Both the position numbers and the translations under genes were made by a program. A stretch of 64,000 nucleotides of DNA, taken from contig OU015658.1 in NCBI GenBank assembly GCA_907165275.2, forward strand, positions 1,562,501 to 1,626,500, written 5' to 3'. This document shows positions 31,849 through 44,200 of this stretch, in pieces (the stretch's first letter is position 1; every line of letters starts with the position of its first letter). A model generated the notes under the pieces. That model was not told where the DNA came from, made no database searches, and saw only the letters and a list, made by a program, of their open reading frames with translations. Origin of the DNA: Zygaena filipendulae. Its lineage: Eukaryota > Arthropoda > Insecta > Lepidoptera > Zygaenidae.

Positions 31849-31869
31849 AAATTAATTCATCATGCCCAT

Positions 31870-33294
31870 TAGTCCATTGAAAAGTTACATTTGGGGTTGC
31901 GTTTTTTAGAGGACGCAATTTTATTTTTTTGATGTGTCAGTGTAAAGCTAAAACCAAGTTTGTGGGGTCGCCACCCTTGTCCCACGGCCGCCATCTTGAA
32001 AATAGGGGTTGGAATGGTTTTTACGGTATATCTCTTAAACTATTTATTTGAGAAAAAAAAATTGTTAATATTTTTTGTTGCAAATTAAATTCTCTACAAC
32101 TTTGGTCCAGTAACTTTTTATCGTAGAACTATAAATAAAAAAGTTATAAGCGAAAATCTTCAGAAATTCGAGAAAAAAATTTATATTTTTCGATGTAACT
32201 TTTTTTTTATCATTTTACGAAAAAATGATATCTGACCACTTTTGTAGATCGTTTTTTGAGGAACAACTTTTATTTGCATCATTTTTTCATTAAGTCAATA
32301 GCTAAGGTTTTACAGCGCTCCGAAGTGAGTACTATTTTTTAGTACTCTTAACTATACCTATATTATACGTGTGTACTAATAATATGTCATCAGTTATTTT
32401 TTTTTTTTATTTTTTTTTTACTTTGTTAATATATTTTTTTTGATTATTAATTTTGCAATATTATTAAAAATTAATTATTGACTCTTTTTCACTCCATAAC
32501 AGAATTTAACAATTATTGATTTTTAAAATAATTTTAAATCTGATAGCCGTTACCGAGAATACTGTTCAGGTAGAAAATACTGGCAAGTGAGCATGAGGGA
32601 ATAAAAGAACTACTACTACTACTAACTTATGCCTATTGGGGATACCACGTAAAAAAAAAACGCGCCTCTAGACTCTACCTCGTAGGTGGTGGGGAAAAGA
32701 GTCAATAATTAATTATTAATAATATTGCAAAATTTGTAATTAAAAAAGTTATAAAAAAAAAATAATAACTGATGACATATTATTAGTACACACGTATAAT
32801 ATAGGTATAGTTAAGAGTACTAAAAAATAGTACTCACTTCGGAGCGCTGTAAAACCTTAGCTATTGACTTAATGAAAAAATGATGCAAATAAAAGTTGTT
32901 CCTCAAAAAACGATCTACAAAAGTGGTCAGATATCATTTTTTCGTAAAATGATAAAAAAAAAGTTACATCGAAAAATATAAAGAAGAAGATTTTCGCTTA
33001 TAACTTTTTTATTTATAGTTCTACGATAAAAAGTTACTGGACCAAAGTTGTAGAAAATTTAATTTGCAACAAAAAATATTAACAAATTTTTTTTCTCAAA
33101 TAAATAGTTTAAGAGATATACCGTAAAAACCATTTCAACCCCTATTTTCAAGATGGCGGCCGTGGGACAAGGGTTGCGACCCCACAAACTTAGTTTTAGC
33201 TTTACACTGACCCCCCTACCCATAAAAAAAATAAAATTGCGTCCTCTAAAAAACGCAAGGTAAGGCCTAAAAAATGTAACATTTCAATGGACTA
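31870..33294. mobile_element. Large 1.4-kb foldback element with ~600-bp arms
   Basis: The left arm (31870 to about 32489) is the inverse of the right arm (about 32694-33294). Matching blocks include TAGTCCATTGAAA ends, GCGTTTTTTAGAGGACGC, GGCCGCCATCTTGAAAATAG, GATATCTGACCACTTTTGTA, ACAGCGCTCCGAAGTGAGTA and the TAATTATTGACTCTTTT inner limit. The spacer is about 200 bp. No transposase frame is present. Confidence 0.8.
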
Positions 33295-34043
33295 CATTAT
33301 TTGCATGAATTTAGTGTTGCAAATTGTGAAGGCACTAGCTAAAAAGTCTACCTACCTAATTGGTGCTGGATCCCTTTATTATTTAAGAGATTCTTAAATT
33401 AGTAAACTAATTATCATAAACATTGAGCGATCAAATAATAAAATTAAACGGTGAATATAAACTAAAATCTGAATTTAATTAAAGGATAGGATGATTGATT
33501 GTCAGTCTGTCTATCATCAAATACGAGTAATATAGTGCAAATACCTGCTGCGGCAGTGACCTTTTGTATAAGACTGTTGTATTTTGATTATGAGTAAAAT
33601 ATGTAGATAATAGTAGTTGGTATCACAATAAAGTTATTCTAAAGAAACTCGTGTTATTTTTTTTTTGTTCTAAGAACAATACCTACTTAAACTTCTGTCG
33701 CCTCTGTCGGTGTAAACCACAAGCATAAAGAACTCCCTATTACCAGTCTACCACTGGTCCACTGCATTCAGGCAGATTGTAGGCACACTTGCAGTGTGCG
33801 TGTGACCTGTGAGGGATTTTGTATTTTTTGTAGTACTACCCACTACCGTTCGCGCGTTCTAGAGATATAAAACTATCATTTGTACTAACCAGTTGAACTA
33901 CTCAGTAGTACTATTGATACAGGGCGGTCTTGACGACATTTCTTTTTGATAAAATGATAACGACTTACATCACCGCCGACTAGTGAGGTTCTGCCTAATA
34001 AAACTATTGTGTTAACAGTTAATATTTTTATCTTATTGCAAAT

Positions 34044-34241
34044 GCTGAACCACGCGGTTTCACCCGCGTTAATTTCGGAGTTCCCGCTGGAATTCCGGGA
34101 CAAAAAGTACGCTATGTCCTTTTCTGTATCCCTGACAATGTGTATGCAAAATTTTATGATCAGTTGAGCCGTAAGGTGAGAGCGTAACAGACAGACAGAG
34201 TTACCTACTTAGTTACGCATTTATAATTGTTTAGTAGGGTT
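34044..34241 (-). mobile_element. Helitron-like copy, minus orientation
   Basis: CCACGCGGTTTCACCCGCGT then the AATTTCGGAGTTCCCGC core and GTAACAGACAGACAGAG, ACGCATTTATAAT at the far end; terminal CTAG lost. Confidence 0.5.
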
Positions 34242-35044
34242 TAATTTTTACCTACTTACTATTGGTACCTAACTACCTACCTAACAAAATCTAATATCAT
34301 TAACAATGATGATTTGTTGTTAAATTAATGGATTCCCCATCTTGGCCATCTTACAAAATGGAGCAAAAAGTCTGTGATGGTGTGAACTGTGAGGTCTCAA
34401 GGTTCTAGGTAAGTCGCATCGGTCGTGACTCGTGGCTGGGGCGCGGGGAGGCACGAATTTAGCGGGGCAGGGGGGAGTCGTTTCTTTACATATACGTAGT
34501 AATACTATTCTTTGGTAAGGGAAGGTAAAGACTAAGAAATGGTGGTCGCTGCTCTTGATTTTTGAGTTTATGAGGTTCGACATCCCATATTGATTATTGA
34601 TGCAGAAACGGTGCGATCATAATAGTATGTTTTAGGTATGTGAGTAGAATTTGCCCTCTGGACACTAGTGGATTGCACCACAGAACATAAAATAACTGAT
34701 AGAAGGGACATCAACTTAGTTAAGTATGAAAACAGGTGAAAACCAGTCTCGCCGGGTGATTTTCGCACACAAAACTATTCATCACGCACTTAAACATTCA
34801 TTAACGTAGAAAAATGTATTAAACGATTTTGTTGACGTTTTTACTTAGTCACTGTTTTCAAAATTCACAGTTTTAGGAATATTGTGGAAAATATACTTGG
34901 GATACTATAGCAAAAGAAGTTTTGGGTAAGTTAGTGCATTTTTGTTCTAACTTCCTTTGAAACCGTGGCACGCCTGCCTCGCCTACATGTCATCTCTAGT
35001 CAATTTATTTTCTCTGTGGATTGCACGCATTCGGGTGCTGCTCA

Positions 35045-35268
35045 GGGCCCTTATTCACTATGACCATAACGCGTCGCGTTAAGGCGCCACTTAAATTGCT
35101 TTTCCCTCGTGTTCAAAGAAGTTTCACTTTAAAAAAATACATTTACTACGTTTCTTTTGTCATAAAGAATATAAATTTCTTACATTTTGGACATTTTCTC
35201 ACATCTGGAGCGTTTGGGATTATTTTTTGTGGGCAAGGAATGTTGGTCTTAGTGAATAAGGGCCCTGA
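35045..35268. mobile_element. MITE with 22-bp ends (AGGGCCCTTATTCACTATGACC)
   Basis: The left end AGGGCCCTTATTCACTATGA is inverted by TAGTGAATAAGGGCCCT on the right, one mismatch. Confidence 0.6.
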
Positions 35269-36331
35269 TTTGGTAAACGTATCAGGAAATCGGATCGAAA
35301 TCCTGAAGTATATAGTTTTCAGGGCCCACGCGGGCCCATCTATATCTATGTATACGGATGTCCCCTATGATTATTAAGCTTGATGCTCTCTTGCAGTCAA
35401 AGATAGACACAATATTGAAACAGCATTTATTTAGCAATAACACAACAATTTGTGCATAACATTTCACATATTATGTTGATATTTAAACGGAACAAAGGTA
35501 GGTAGGTAGACATCTACTTAGTTGAAAATTAAATATTTTGTTTAACGGGAATTATTTTGAGAAATATCTTAATAGCCCAGTTCGGTTTTATCTCTACTTG
35601 TCTTATTCTAATACATTTTCAACAATTTATAACAATAAGTAGGGACATTAAATACCTATAAATAATAAATATTTATTTGATGATATATTAATTATAATAT
35701 TATCATTGTACAGATTATTTTATTACCTAGGTACCATATTTGAAACAGTATTTTCATGGGCTATCAACTAACAAAAAATGTATAATAGTTAGGCAATTTA
35801 AGTATATCTCTATAAAAACATACCATAATAATAAAATTATTCCTATCTTAGGTACATAATAAAAATCTTATATCACAAAAACTAATCAAAACTACTTTTC
35901 TAAAAACTACCTAATGCATAATATTTATTGTCATAATTTAGTTACTAATGTAGTTGAGTCTAATCCTAACATAAATCGAGACATTAGCCTTGGATATGTA
36001 TCTAATATAAAATGTGGTAAAATTAGCTGCAAATAATATTTACAGGACTGAAAGTATATGCGTAATAACAAACAGAATAAGCGTAAAAATAATATTAAAA
36101 GTTTTTCAGAATATGAGGAAAATATATTCAATGAAAAAATATTATAATTACATTCATAAGGTACACAATACCCGTAGCTCATTAATACGTACACAAGGCA
36201 CGCGCCACGCGCACAGCGAGCGGTGCATCAGCTGGTCAGCTCGATCGTAAACTAAAAAGCTAAAAATTACTAAATACCGATTTAATCTAAAAGACAAAAA
36301 CACACGTAATATTATTATTGGTTTGTGCTAG

Positions 36332-36344
36332 AGGTCATTGACCT
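36332..36344. promoter_or_regulatory. Perfect palindromic EcR/USP-type response element (IR-1)
   Basis: AGGTCA-T-TGACCT: two perfect nuclear-receptor half-sites inverted with a one-base spacer, the arrangement with the highest known affinity for EcR/USP. It sits at the edge of an otherwise unexplained GC-rich island. The target gene is unclear; the nearest known coding end is that of the SLC6 gene, 4.7 kb away. Confidence 0.5.
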
Positions 36345-36545
36345 TAAGGTTACCGGTGCGCGGCGATGTGTGTGTAAACTGTAAGGGCGGCGCCACAGTC
36401 TCTGCGGCGGCGGTGGCGGCAGAAACAAATGGTAGACAACATACGAAGCAGGCCACAGTTATCAGCGGCGCGAGCTGTGGCCTACTTCTTGTGGCCAAGG
36501 GCCAAGGGGTAAAGCGATTGAGCGGCGAGCGCCTTCACAGGTTGT
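36345..36545. other. GC-rich island without recognisable protein
   Basis: About 200 bp of high GC content in strongly AT-rich surroundings, with CGG-rich runs at 36389-36419. A 14-bp inverted repeat (36446-36459 and 36475-36488) with one mismatch includes AGGCCACAG/CTGTGGCCT. The plus-strand frame here resembles no family I know. Possible roles are a promoter, a non-coding exon or an untranslated region. Confidence 0.4.
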
Positions 36546-37799
36546 TTTCTTTTTTTTAAATTAAGTATTTATTTTGTTTGAAAAAGATTTTTTTATCTTT
36601 TTCACTTTATGAACATAACGGTGTATAGTGTAAACTCTCAACGTCAACCCTATAAATATGCAGCTAATTTAACACATTTTGAGGTAAAATTAAAAATAAA
36701 ATAATCACGGTGTTTGGCGCAAGGATTGATATACCTAACTTTTTTAGTAATTTTCACTAGAGTAAAGGTTTTCAGTCAACCCATTAACTTATATTGAATA
36801 GAACGTATTCAAGTCGTTATTGTCACAGTAGTTTAACTGGAAGAACCTAGGTATAATACCTACTAGGTATGTTTTCTTTTGTATTAGGTATTTTTATTAT
36901 TCTTGCCAAACATTATTGCTAACATTAAGTTATTAATAAAACACTCGTAAACAAAAACTTTTCTTAAAAGAACGAGCAAATGATCCTCTAATTTCTTAAA
37001 AAAGATGTGTCTGTTCATGCGCCGATAACTTAACAATATATTATGATTAAATACTTAACTTACTTAACATATTACTTAACAAATACTTAAGTATTCATAA
37101 TATCCTGAAATGGAATCCAGGCCCTATACCACCATTTTTTAGTCTTAATATACCTTACATCGAAATTTCAACTTTATTAAGAATCTATAAGGTCGAAATT
37201 TCAACGACAGGTTAAAACGATATTGTAAAAGGTGGTGGGCCAAAGTAGGTTAAAAATAGGGAATATTGTCTTCTTTTCTTGGTTAATAAATAGATAATTA
37301 TTGTCATTGCGCATAATAACTGTAACGTAATAATTTTAATCATTATTCTTATGATTAGAATTATATTATACAACAAGATAGATCATTCCTATAGATACCT
37401 AAGATACAACAAGTTAAAATGGCATAATATATACCTATAAAATATTCAATCTCATAATTATGTACAATGTAGGTACATACATACAAAATTATAATAGACA
37501 AAATCACAAATTCTGAGAAATTGGTAAATACTAAATAGACACATATGTATAGCTATGAATACATTTTTTTTATTATATATTTAATACTTATTGGTAAATC
37601 CACTTTATTGTCACATTAAGTTTTATAAAATAGATAACCTAATATTACTTAAGGGCAGGTAATGCCTAAAATTAACAGAATCAATGCACGTTGATTGAAA
37701 TTTCGAACGACACGTCACTGAAATAACGTTCATATTAGCATGCGCTGCATCACAGCAACGACAAAACTTGAATAAAAAAGAAATACCAATAATAATAAT

Positions 37800-38175
37800 A
37801 TTCAGGATGATTTTTTTTTTTATGTCATAGGGGGCAAACGGGCAAGTGGTACACCTGATGGTAAGTGATTACCGCCGCCCATAGACATCTGCAACACCAG
37901 AAGGCATGCAGGTGCGTTGCCGACCTGGAATGGGGATGGGAACTGGCTTTCAAGCTGCTGCAAGGCTGCCGGAACACACCGTTAGGTGCTTGGCGACAGA
38001 TTTGCAACTTGAAGGTGGTAGCTAGCCAGCCGGGCACTAGAGAGCGCCCTACCGCCATGCTATGGTTTCCTCACGATGTTTTCCTTCACCGACAGCTCAA
38101 GCTCATTGTTAGGGTTTGAACCTACACCTTGCGGCGTTTAATCCGAACGCACCAACCACTGAGCTATCAACGTTG
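37800..38175 (+). repeat. Dispersed repeat (CACCTGATGGTAAGTGATTACC type)
   Basis: GGGGGCAAACGGGCAAGTGG, ACACCTGATGGTAAGTGATT and CATCTGCAACACCAGAAGGC form a block I recall as common in moth genomes. The block from ATGGTTTCCTCACGATGTTT to CACCAACCACTGAGCTATCA looks like a second, tRNA-related repeat. Confidence 0.5.
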
Positions 38176-38260
38176 ATAAAATTTTATTGGTTATTTTTAT
38201 TTTTAACTCAGGTATTTTTATCGCACGGTACTGATGGGAATAAAAATCGTTTTTCCGTCA

Positions 38261-38680
38261 CGGCTCTATGGAAAAATAAAGCTGCAATTTTTGTCGAAAT
38301 GAGTTTTTTTGTATTTTTGCCCCTTATCACGCATAACAGACTCCGTTTAATATGGAAAAAACTTCGTTCTAACCAAGTGTTTCACGTAAAAAATATTTCA
38401 TACCTATATCAATCTTATGAAAGAGACCACACCACCGCGGCTGCCCTACGGTAAAACAAAGCAGCTGAATAAATTTTCGACAGGAGGAGCAAAAACCGGA
38501 AATCGCATTTTTTAAAAAAACCTTCCAAGTTTAACGATTTTATTAATTTTAATTTCTTTAAGACTAAGCCTTTTTGATGGGAGAGAGTGTAGCAACGTCT
38601 GTTATGCGAGAAAAGTGGCAAAATACAAAAAACTCATTTCGAAAAAAATTACAGTTGCTTTGTTTTTCCGTAGAGCAGCC
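38261..38680. mobile_element. Foldback element (~420 bp)
   Basis: CGGCTCTATGGAAAAATAAA and TTTCGACAAAAATTG-type blocks on the left (TCGAAATGAGTTTTTTTGTA, ACGCATAACAGAC) are inverted on the right (GTCTGTTATGCG, ACAAAAAACTCATTTCGA, TTTTTCCGTAGAGCAGCC). Confidence 0.5.
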
Positions 38681-39462
38681 GACCGTTTTAGTTAAGGAAA
38701 TTTAACCAAAAGTAAACGTCACTGACCCACGATTTAAAGTGGTGGTAAAAATAGGGCAGGTACCTAGTACCTACCTACTTAAATATAACAATTTTGATAA
38801 TAATAATAATAATTTTGCAGCAATTTCGTAACCTCTATTAAATTAGTGCTAAAACCGTAGATAGTTTCATTTTATTACTAAAAATAATTTGTATACCTAG
38901 ACTAGAATTTCAACAAGAGATTACATTAATATCTATAAATAGGTACTTACGGGCGACTGAACCAAAAATTAATCTCGAATTGGTGTTTTTATATTCAAAT
39001 TTACCTATAATTAGAAATAGCTGTTTTAATGGAAAACTTTAATTTTATTTGTTAAATTAATGGTTGATCAAATTTTAACTTACTAATTCGAAATTATCGA
39101 AAATAATAACTTTTTTCTACAAGTCGCCCTGAGTGTGGCAGGATGTTATTCCTACAAAACTATTCTTTAACAACTTCAATATTGTAATCATTGGTGTAAT
39201 ATTAAGTATCTCATCGAATCTAAACTTAAGAATCATTCTCTTTAAAATTGGTAAGTAAAATACTCGTATATGATATGAATTGATTATGTAGACGGATATG
39301 TCGATGTCGGATATGGATATGCCGGCTTACTCTTGACGCAATCGAGTAAGCGTCATTAATCGTGTTAGGATCAAGTCAAACTCGAGTCAAAATGAGATCG
39401 AAACGGAATCAAATTTCGCTACTTTTAAAGCTTTGGGATCGTGTCTCTATCGTATCGTATTT

Positions 39463-39697
39463 GGACATAGATAAGCAATAGTGTGTTAACCCACACTGGA
39501 GAAATTTAGAGTAAAAAGTGTTTTAAAAGTACAGCGCCATTTTGTGTCAACATTTTTTATGTTAAATATTTAGTTACATACTTAAGCAATGTAATAAGGT
39601 AAACACATAATTAAAAAACGTTCCCTAACTCTCAATAAATCGTTCTGAAACAGTAACTTAAGTTTGTGGGTTAACATGTTATTGCTTATCTGCGTCC
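39463..39697. mobile_element. MITE with ~30-bp ends, family copy 2
   Basis: GGACATAGATAAGCAATAGT, GTGTTAACCCAC at the left and GTGGGTTAACATGTTATTGC, TTATCTGCGTCC at the right. Second copy of 23135-23398. Confidence 0.6.
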
Positions 39698-40748
39698 ATT
39701 TATCTGTCAAATTTCGCGATTCCAATATAGGTGTCGTGTTATTAACTTGTCGAACGTCATCTTTAGACATTAACACGATTCCAAATACCTACTAAAATGA
39801 CATCGAGGTAAACTCAAATCGAAGTCAAATCAAAATCGAAATCAGCCTCAAATAATTTTTAAGAGTAAGGCCCATGTTCACCTCTCTCCTACTCTCAAAC
39901 TCGAGTTTAACCGATCGGTCCTCACGACGAGGTCGTATGAGGACTGTAGACCCATAACGATGTAGAAGCCGTGTTTCGCTTTAGCTAATTGTAGAGACCA
40001 CGGGTAGAGACCATTGTGCGTCGCTTGGAGCAATCGTAGAGGTGTCGCAAGTAGGGTTGACAGGTGACCGGCTTTAGCCGGACATGCTTGGCTTTTTATG
40101 GAAGTGACCGGCCAAAATAATATGTTCGCCCGGGCTGTCCTTGTGGCTTTTTGTCTGGCTGCCGCGCGAGTCAAAAGTTGATCGCGAGTACAAAATAATA
40201 TTAGAAAAACATAATAAATTTTTATTTTAAGGTTTTTTTTTTATTATGAAATATTGCCCAGCTTTTAGAACATATTTTATGTATAGCTTTAAAAAAGCTG
40301 TCGGGATTTTAGATTTAAATGTCCGGCTAAATTAAGTGCCGAGTCCAGCTTTTGTGTTTTGGACCTGGCAACCTCCACCTCCACCACCTCGCGAGGTGTT
40401 ACGCGTCGTATGCCACTAAATCTTTAAAAGTATCTATTGTTTTCCTTACAACTTACATTCATTCAAATTCATGCGGGTGAAATAGCTGTTTTGTGTATGT
40501 ACGAGTAGGTACCTAAATAATTTATTTATATAGGAATAAGAGTTAGAGGGGGGGGGGAGGGAGCAGCCGCCCCACTTGAATTTGTTAACGTCCCTAGTAA
40601 TTTGATCTATTTTTATCGATAAAAGTTAAGAAAAAAAAAAACTTTTTTGCCATTTGCCAATACAATAAAGGTATACCTAAATTACTTTCAAAATAGCTAT
40701 TGTGTAGGTAATTAAAGTTTTTCTTTTATATACCTACCTATATATTTG

Positions 40749-40758
40749 TTTATTTATT
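40749..40758 (-). terminator. Likely poly(A) signal of the SLC6A15-like gene
   Basis: Overlapping TTTATT on the plus strand, that is AATAAATAAA on the minus strand, about 290 bases past the SLC6 stop. The predicted 3' UTR would contain the 7-bp minisatellite and a poly-G tract. Confidence 0.4.
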
Positions 40759-40794
40759 TCACTAGGTGCTTTAAAAAAAAAAATCTGATTTACC

Positions 40795-40812
40795 CCCCCC
40801 CCCCCCCCCCCG
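40795..40812. repeat. Poly-C tract
   Basis: A run of about 18 C, which would be poly-G in the SLC6 3' UTR on the minus strand. Confidence 0.8.
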
Positions 40813-40892
40813 GTCCAGAATCTGGGATTTCCCCCCTAGCCCAGCACCTGGGCACGCGCAGTGTAGTGTGGTATGAGCAATGTGCATTTTAG

Positions 40893-41042
40893 TGCGGTGT
40901 GCGGTGTGTGGTGTGTGGTGTGTGGTGTGTGGTGTGTGGTGTGTGGTGTGTGGTGTGTGGTGTGTGGTGTGTGGTGTGTGGTGTGTGGTGTGTGGTGTGT
41001 GGTGTGTGGTGTGTGGTGTGCGGTGTGTGGTGTGTGGTGTGC
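40893..41042. repeat. 7-bp tandem repeat (GGTGTGT)n at the SLC6 stop codon
   Basis: About 21 units of GGTGTGT, with only a few T-to-C changes (GGTGTGC). On the minus strand the unit is ACACACC, beginning three bases after the TAG of the SLC6A15-like gene. Cys-Val-Trp repeat frames on the plus strand are an artefact of the array. Confidence 0.9.
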
Positions 41043-41044
41043 GT

Positions 41045-41231
41045 CTACTCCTCGTCGCCGGGCTCGCAGCAGCCGGGCCAGCAGCAGCCCTCGCTGCCGT
41101 CGGCGCGCGTGCAGAACAGCAGCGTCTCCGCCGCCGACACCGGCCGCGGTTCGATCGCGTGGAAGTCGCGCAACTCCTCCGCCGGGAACCAGGCGCGCTC
41201 GTCGTCCTCTATGATCGGCACACCCAAATAT
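41045..41231 (-). CDS. SLC6A15-like: SLC6A15-like terminal exon (cytosolic C-tail)
   Basis: The acceptor is atctccgtcag. It encodes [16 protein letters not shown], then a polar tail ending GCCEPGDEE and TAG at 41047-41045. The stop is followed within three bases by the 7-bp minisatellite. Confidence 0.85.
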
Positions 41232-44200
41232 CTGACGGAGATATATTGCACCTAGTTTATGTATTTGAAAAGTTAGTAAGCAATGATTAAATAAATAAAA
41301 AAACGGTACAACACAAGTTTATATTAAAATATAACATAATATAATAATTTTCGTACATCTGTTTAGTTTGTACCATAACTAGCTGTCCCCGCGATTTCAC
41401 CTGAGGTAATTTCGGAGTACCTGCGGGAATTCCGGGATAAAAAGGAACCTTTGTCCTTCTCTGTATACTCCTGGCAACGTGAATGTAAAATTTCATAGTG
41501 ATCGGTTGAGCGCCGCCGCTGTGTGAACGCGTAACAAACAAACAAACAAACTCACTTTTGTTTAGTTAGGTTAGGTAGGTAGGTGCTCAGCTTCCTTTTT
41601 CTACTGCTAGGAATATGTGAAGTGTGGGCGGTTTTTTGTGTTCTCATTACTAGAGTGTAATCATATTGACGTCAAAAAAAACCATACACCAATTTTGAAT
41701 TCATTGGCGTATCTAGGGTTATTTTTCAGGGGACATGCCCCTGACATGTCATATTTAGGTATACTCGCGGGAGTCGCGGGTGCAAACTTTTAAAAAATTA
41801 ACGGCCGCACTCAGAGTCGACTTTAATGATTACTTAGTTAAGTATAGATTTTTAAAACAAAACTGCCGCAATCAGAGACGTTCAGTAAATTAATGTTAAT
41901 TGGCATTTAATGAGATGTAACTTAATTAGTTAAATGCCAATTACCATTAATTTATTAAACTTGTCTGATTGCGGCAGTTTTGTTTTAAAAATCTATACTT
42001 AACTAAGTAATCATTAAAATCGACTCTGAGTGCGGCGGTAAGTCTACAAATTTGAAGAGTCGTCTGAAGTTAGTTATCAGTATCTATATTTGTGGGGAAT
42101 TCAATCAGTTCGCTTGTATTATACTATAATAAATAATTACTATATCTATATCTAAAGCAGCAATGTCATTATTCTTAGTTATTTACTTTTTCTTAAATTT
42201 ATACCTACCTGTTTATTTTGTACCCTTTTTATTTTACACCTTTTATTTTTCATTCATTCTTTTTTTGTGTAATTTCATCACTATATTTTGCTTAATTTTT
42301 GATGCTGAATGTTAGGGATTGGCCGGGCGGTGGTGGTGGAATTGCATGAAAAATTACATTCTTTTTTTATGCAGTTTCATCGCTTATTTTGGTTGGTTTT
42401 TGATATTCAGTATTATAGTTAACTTTTAATTATCAATTAATTTACCTGTTTTAATTAGCGGTTTTAATTTTAAGCATGCTAGAGACACAAGTAAAAAGAT
42501 TGTAGTCGATCTTCTGTTTTACTGTAATCTGTTTTGTGTTCTAAATAAATAAATAAAATAAAATTTGTCGCGGTGTCGGTGCTACTACACTCACTTTGGT
42601 GCCACTCACCTACAAATAGCCAGGCCCGGGATCCAAAGCACCGAGGACAGCACCAGCACGAGAACGAGCAGTACGGCCCACAGCGGCCAGGGCTTCGTCA
42701 CGGTATCCCCCTCGGAGGCCACCCACGCCTCGTACCCGGAGCCCTTCATCGCCAACTCGGCGAACGACGATATGAGAATGCACAACATTGCCAAAGGAGA
42801 CAGGTACTTCCAGCAGATCAGCCAGTAGATCCCCGGACGCTGGCCGGTCATCAGTTCGATGTCGTCGGCGAATCTGTTAAGAGTTATTCAAATAGCTTGA
42901 AAAAGAAGTTGGACACGGCAGTGTCAAATTACTTATGCAGCTTTGAATTGAATTGAATTGAATTGAAAAAACTTTATTTGACACAACACAAAGATTTACA
43001 GCATACGTATACAACAACTAGACATATATATAACAGGTATCGAGGGTACGCTTCTCAACTGACGGACAGACGCCGCCAGCCGAAGATCTGTGGGCGGACT
43101 CCATCCGACGACTGAGAAACGGACACCTACTTAAAATAACGGAGACACTTATTTGAATATTTGCGAACAAGTTCCGCAGTAATTAAGAGCTTATATAAGC
43201 ATGGTGAGTACATGTAGGTACGAGTAGATAATTATAGTCTATGTAATTGGCATAATGTATAATTTGTCCGTTTAAAAAAAGGTAGGTAGTATAACGCCGA
43301 GGACAAATAATTCGTTGTTGTGAGTGCTCGCAAATCGGAAACCTCGAGATGCTTGCAAATCCAGTATAGAGCAGCTCTACACTATATTTGTAAGCATCTC
43401 GAAGTTTCGAGCTCTATTAGAACTTTTACAAAATGCCAATACAATTGCCTGCGATATCGCCGATATCGACCTACTAAAGCACTTGAACTGATAACTTTGT
43501 ATAAACTCGTTTTTAAGTAAAACTATGTTCAGAGTCCGATAGATGACGATCTTCATATTTATGTGTAAAATACCTAAGGATATTCGTCAACTAGGTAAAA
43601 AATAAATAAGATTTTTCTTCATACACACCTCTTCACTCCATACACGTAAGCAATGCCGATGCACTCGCAAAACGCGATTATCAGAAGCGGGAAGTTACCG
43701 CTGTACATGTCGAAGAGCAAGAATATGTAACTACCGGCGCCGTGAGCGAATCCCATAGACAACACGCAGCAGGTCAAGCATATCGCTCCGGTTAAATACT
43801 CCTTGCGCAAGTTGGGGAACAACTTCATGTCCACAATCGAAGTGACGACTCCCTCCAGTGTCCCAAATTGTGAGTCAATTCCCAAGGTAAACAGCATCAA
43901 AAAGAAGAGCACGGACCAAAACTGAGCTCCAGGGAACTGGTTGATTGCTTCGGTGAATATTATGAAGGCCAGTCCTGTGCCGGACGCGGTCTGGAATAAA
44001 AAAAAATATTTAGAAATGTCAATGATGATCTTAAAAAAAAATATTATTTGATTAGGTACTAACTCTGCTACTGTTATTGTTCTAAGGGTACTAATTAAAA
44101 CTATTATGTCGTAATGTCGCTTGACATTGCCCAGGTATTTGCGCGGTTTAAACAGGGTTGTTGACCGGTGGAGGTCGTAGCGAGTGCAGGACGCCTGTCG

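Larger units (their letters stand above)
33295..40700. other. Gene-poor interval between SPAG7 and the SLC6 gene
   Basis: No protein gene is recognised. Contains Helitron-like copies, MITEs, a 380-bp dispersed repeat at 37800, and the GC island at 36345-36545. A short GC-enriched tract also occurs at 34400-34480. Confidence 0.4.

Noticed and set aside
36338..36559. 73-aa plus-strand frame in the GC island
   Set aside because: Starts at a non-ATG codon, no recognisable domain; open mainly because GC-rich DNA has few stops.
37825..38119. 77- and 84-aa frames
   Set aside because: Both lie in a dispersed moth repeat and have no domain.
39878..40174. 98-aa minus-strand frame with many basic residues
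   Set aside because: Sequence around it (GACCGGCTTTAGCCGGACAT and similar) looks repetitive and no family is recognisable.
40873..41290. Three overlapping plus-strand frames rich in Cys-Val-Trp repeats
   Set aside because: They are translations of a 7-bp tandem repeat (open in all three frames) running into the antisense of the SLC6 last exon.
41562..41582. TTAGG-like units (GGTTAGGTTAGG context)
   Set aside because: Two imperfect units followed by TAGG repeats; too short to be telomeric.
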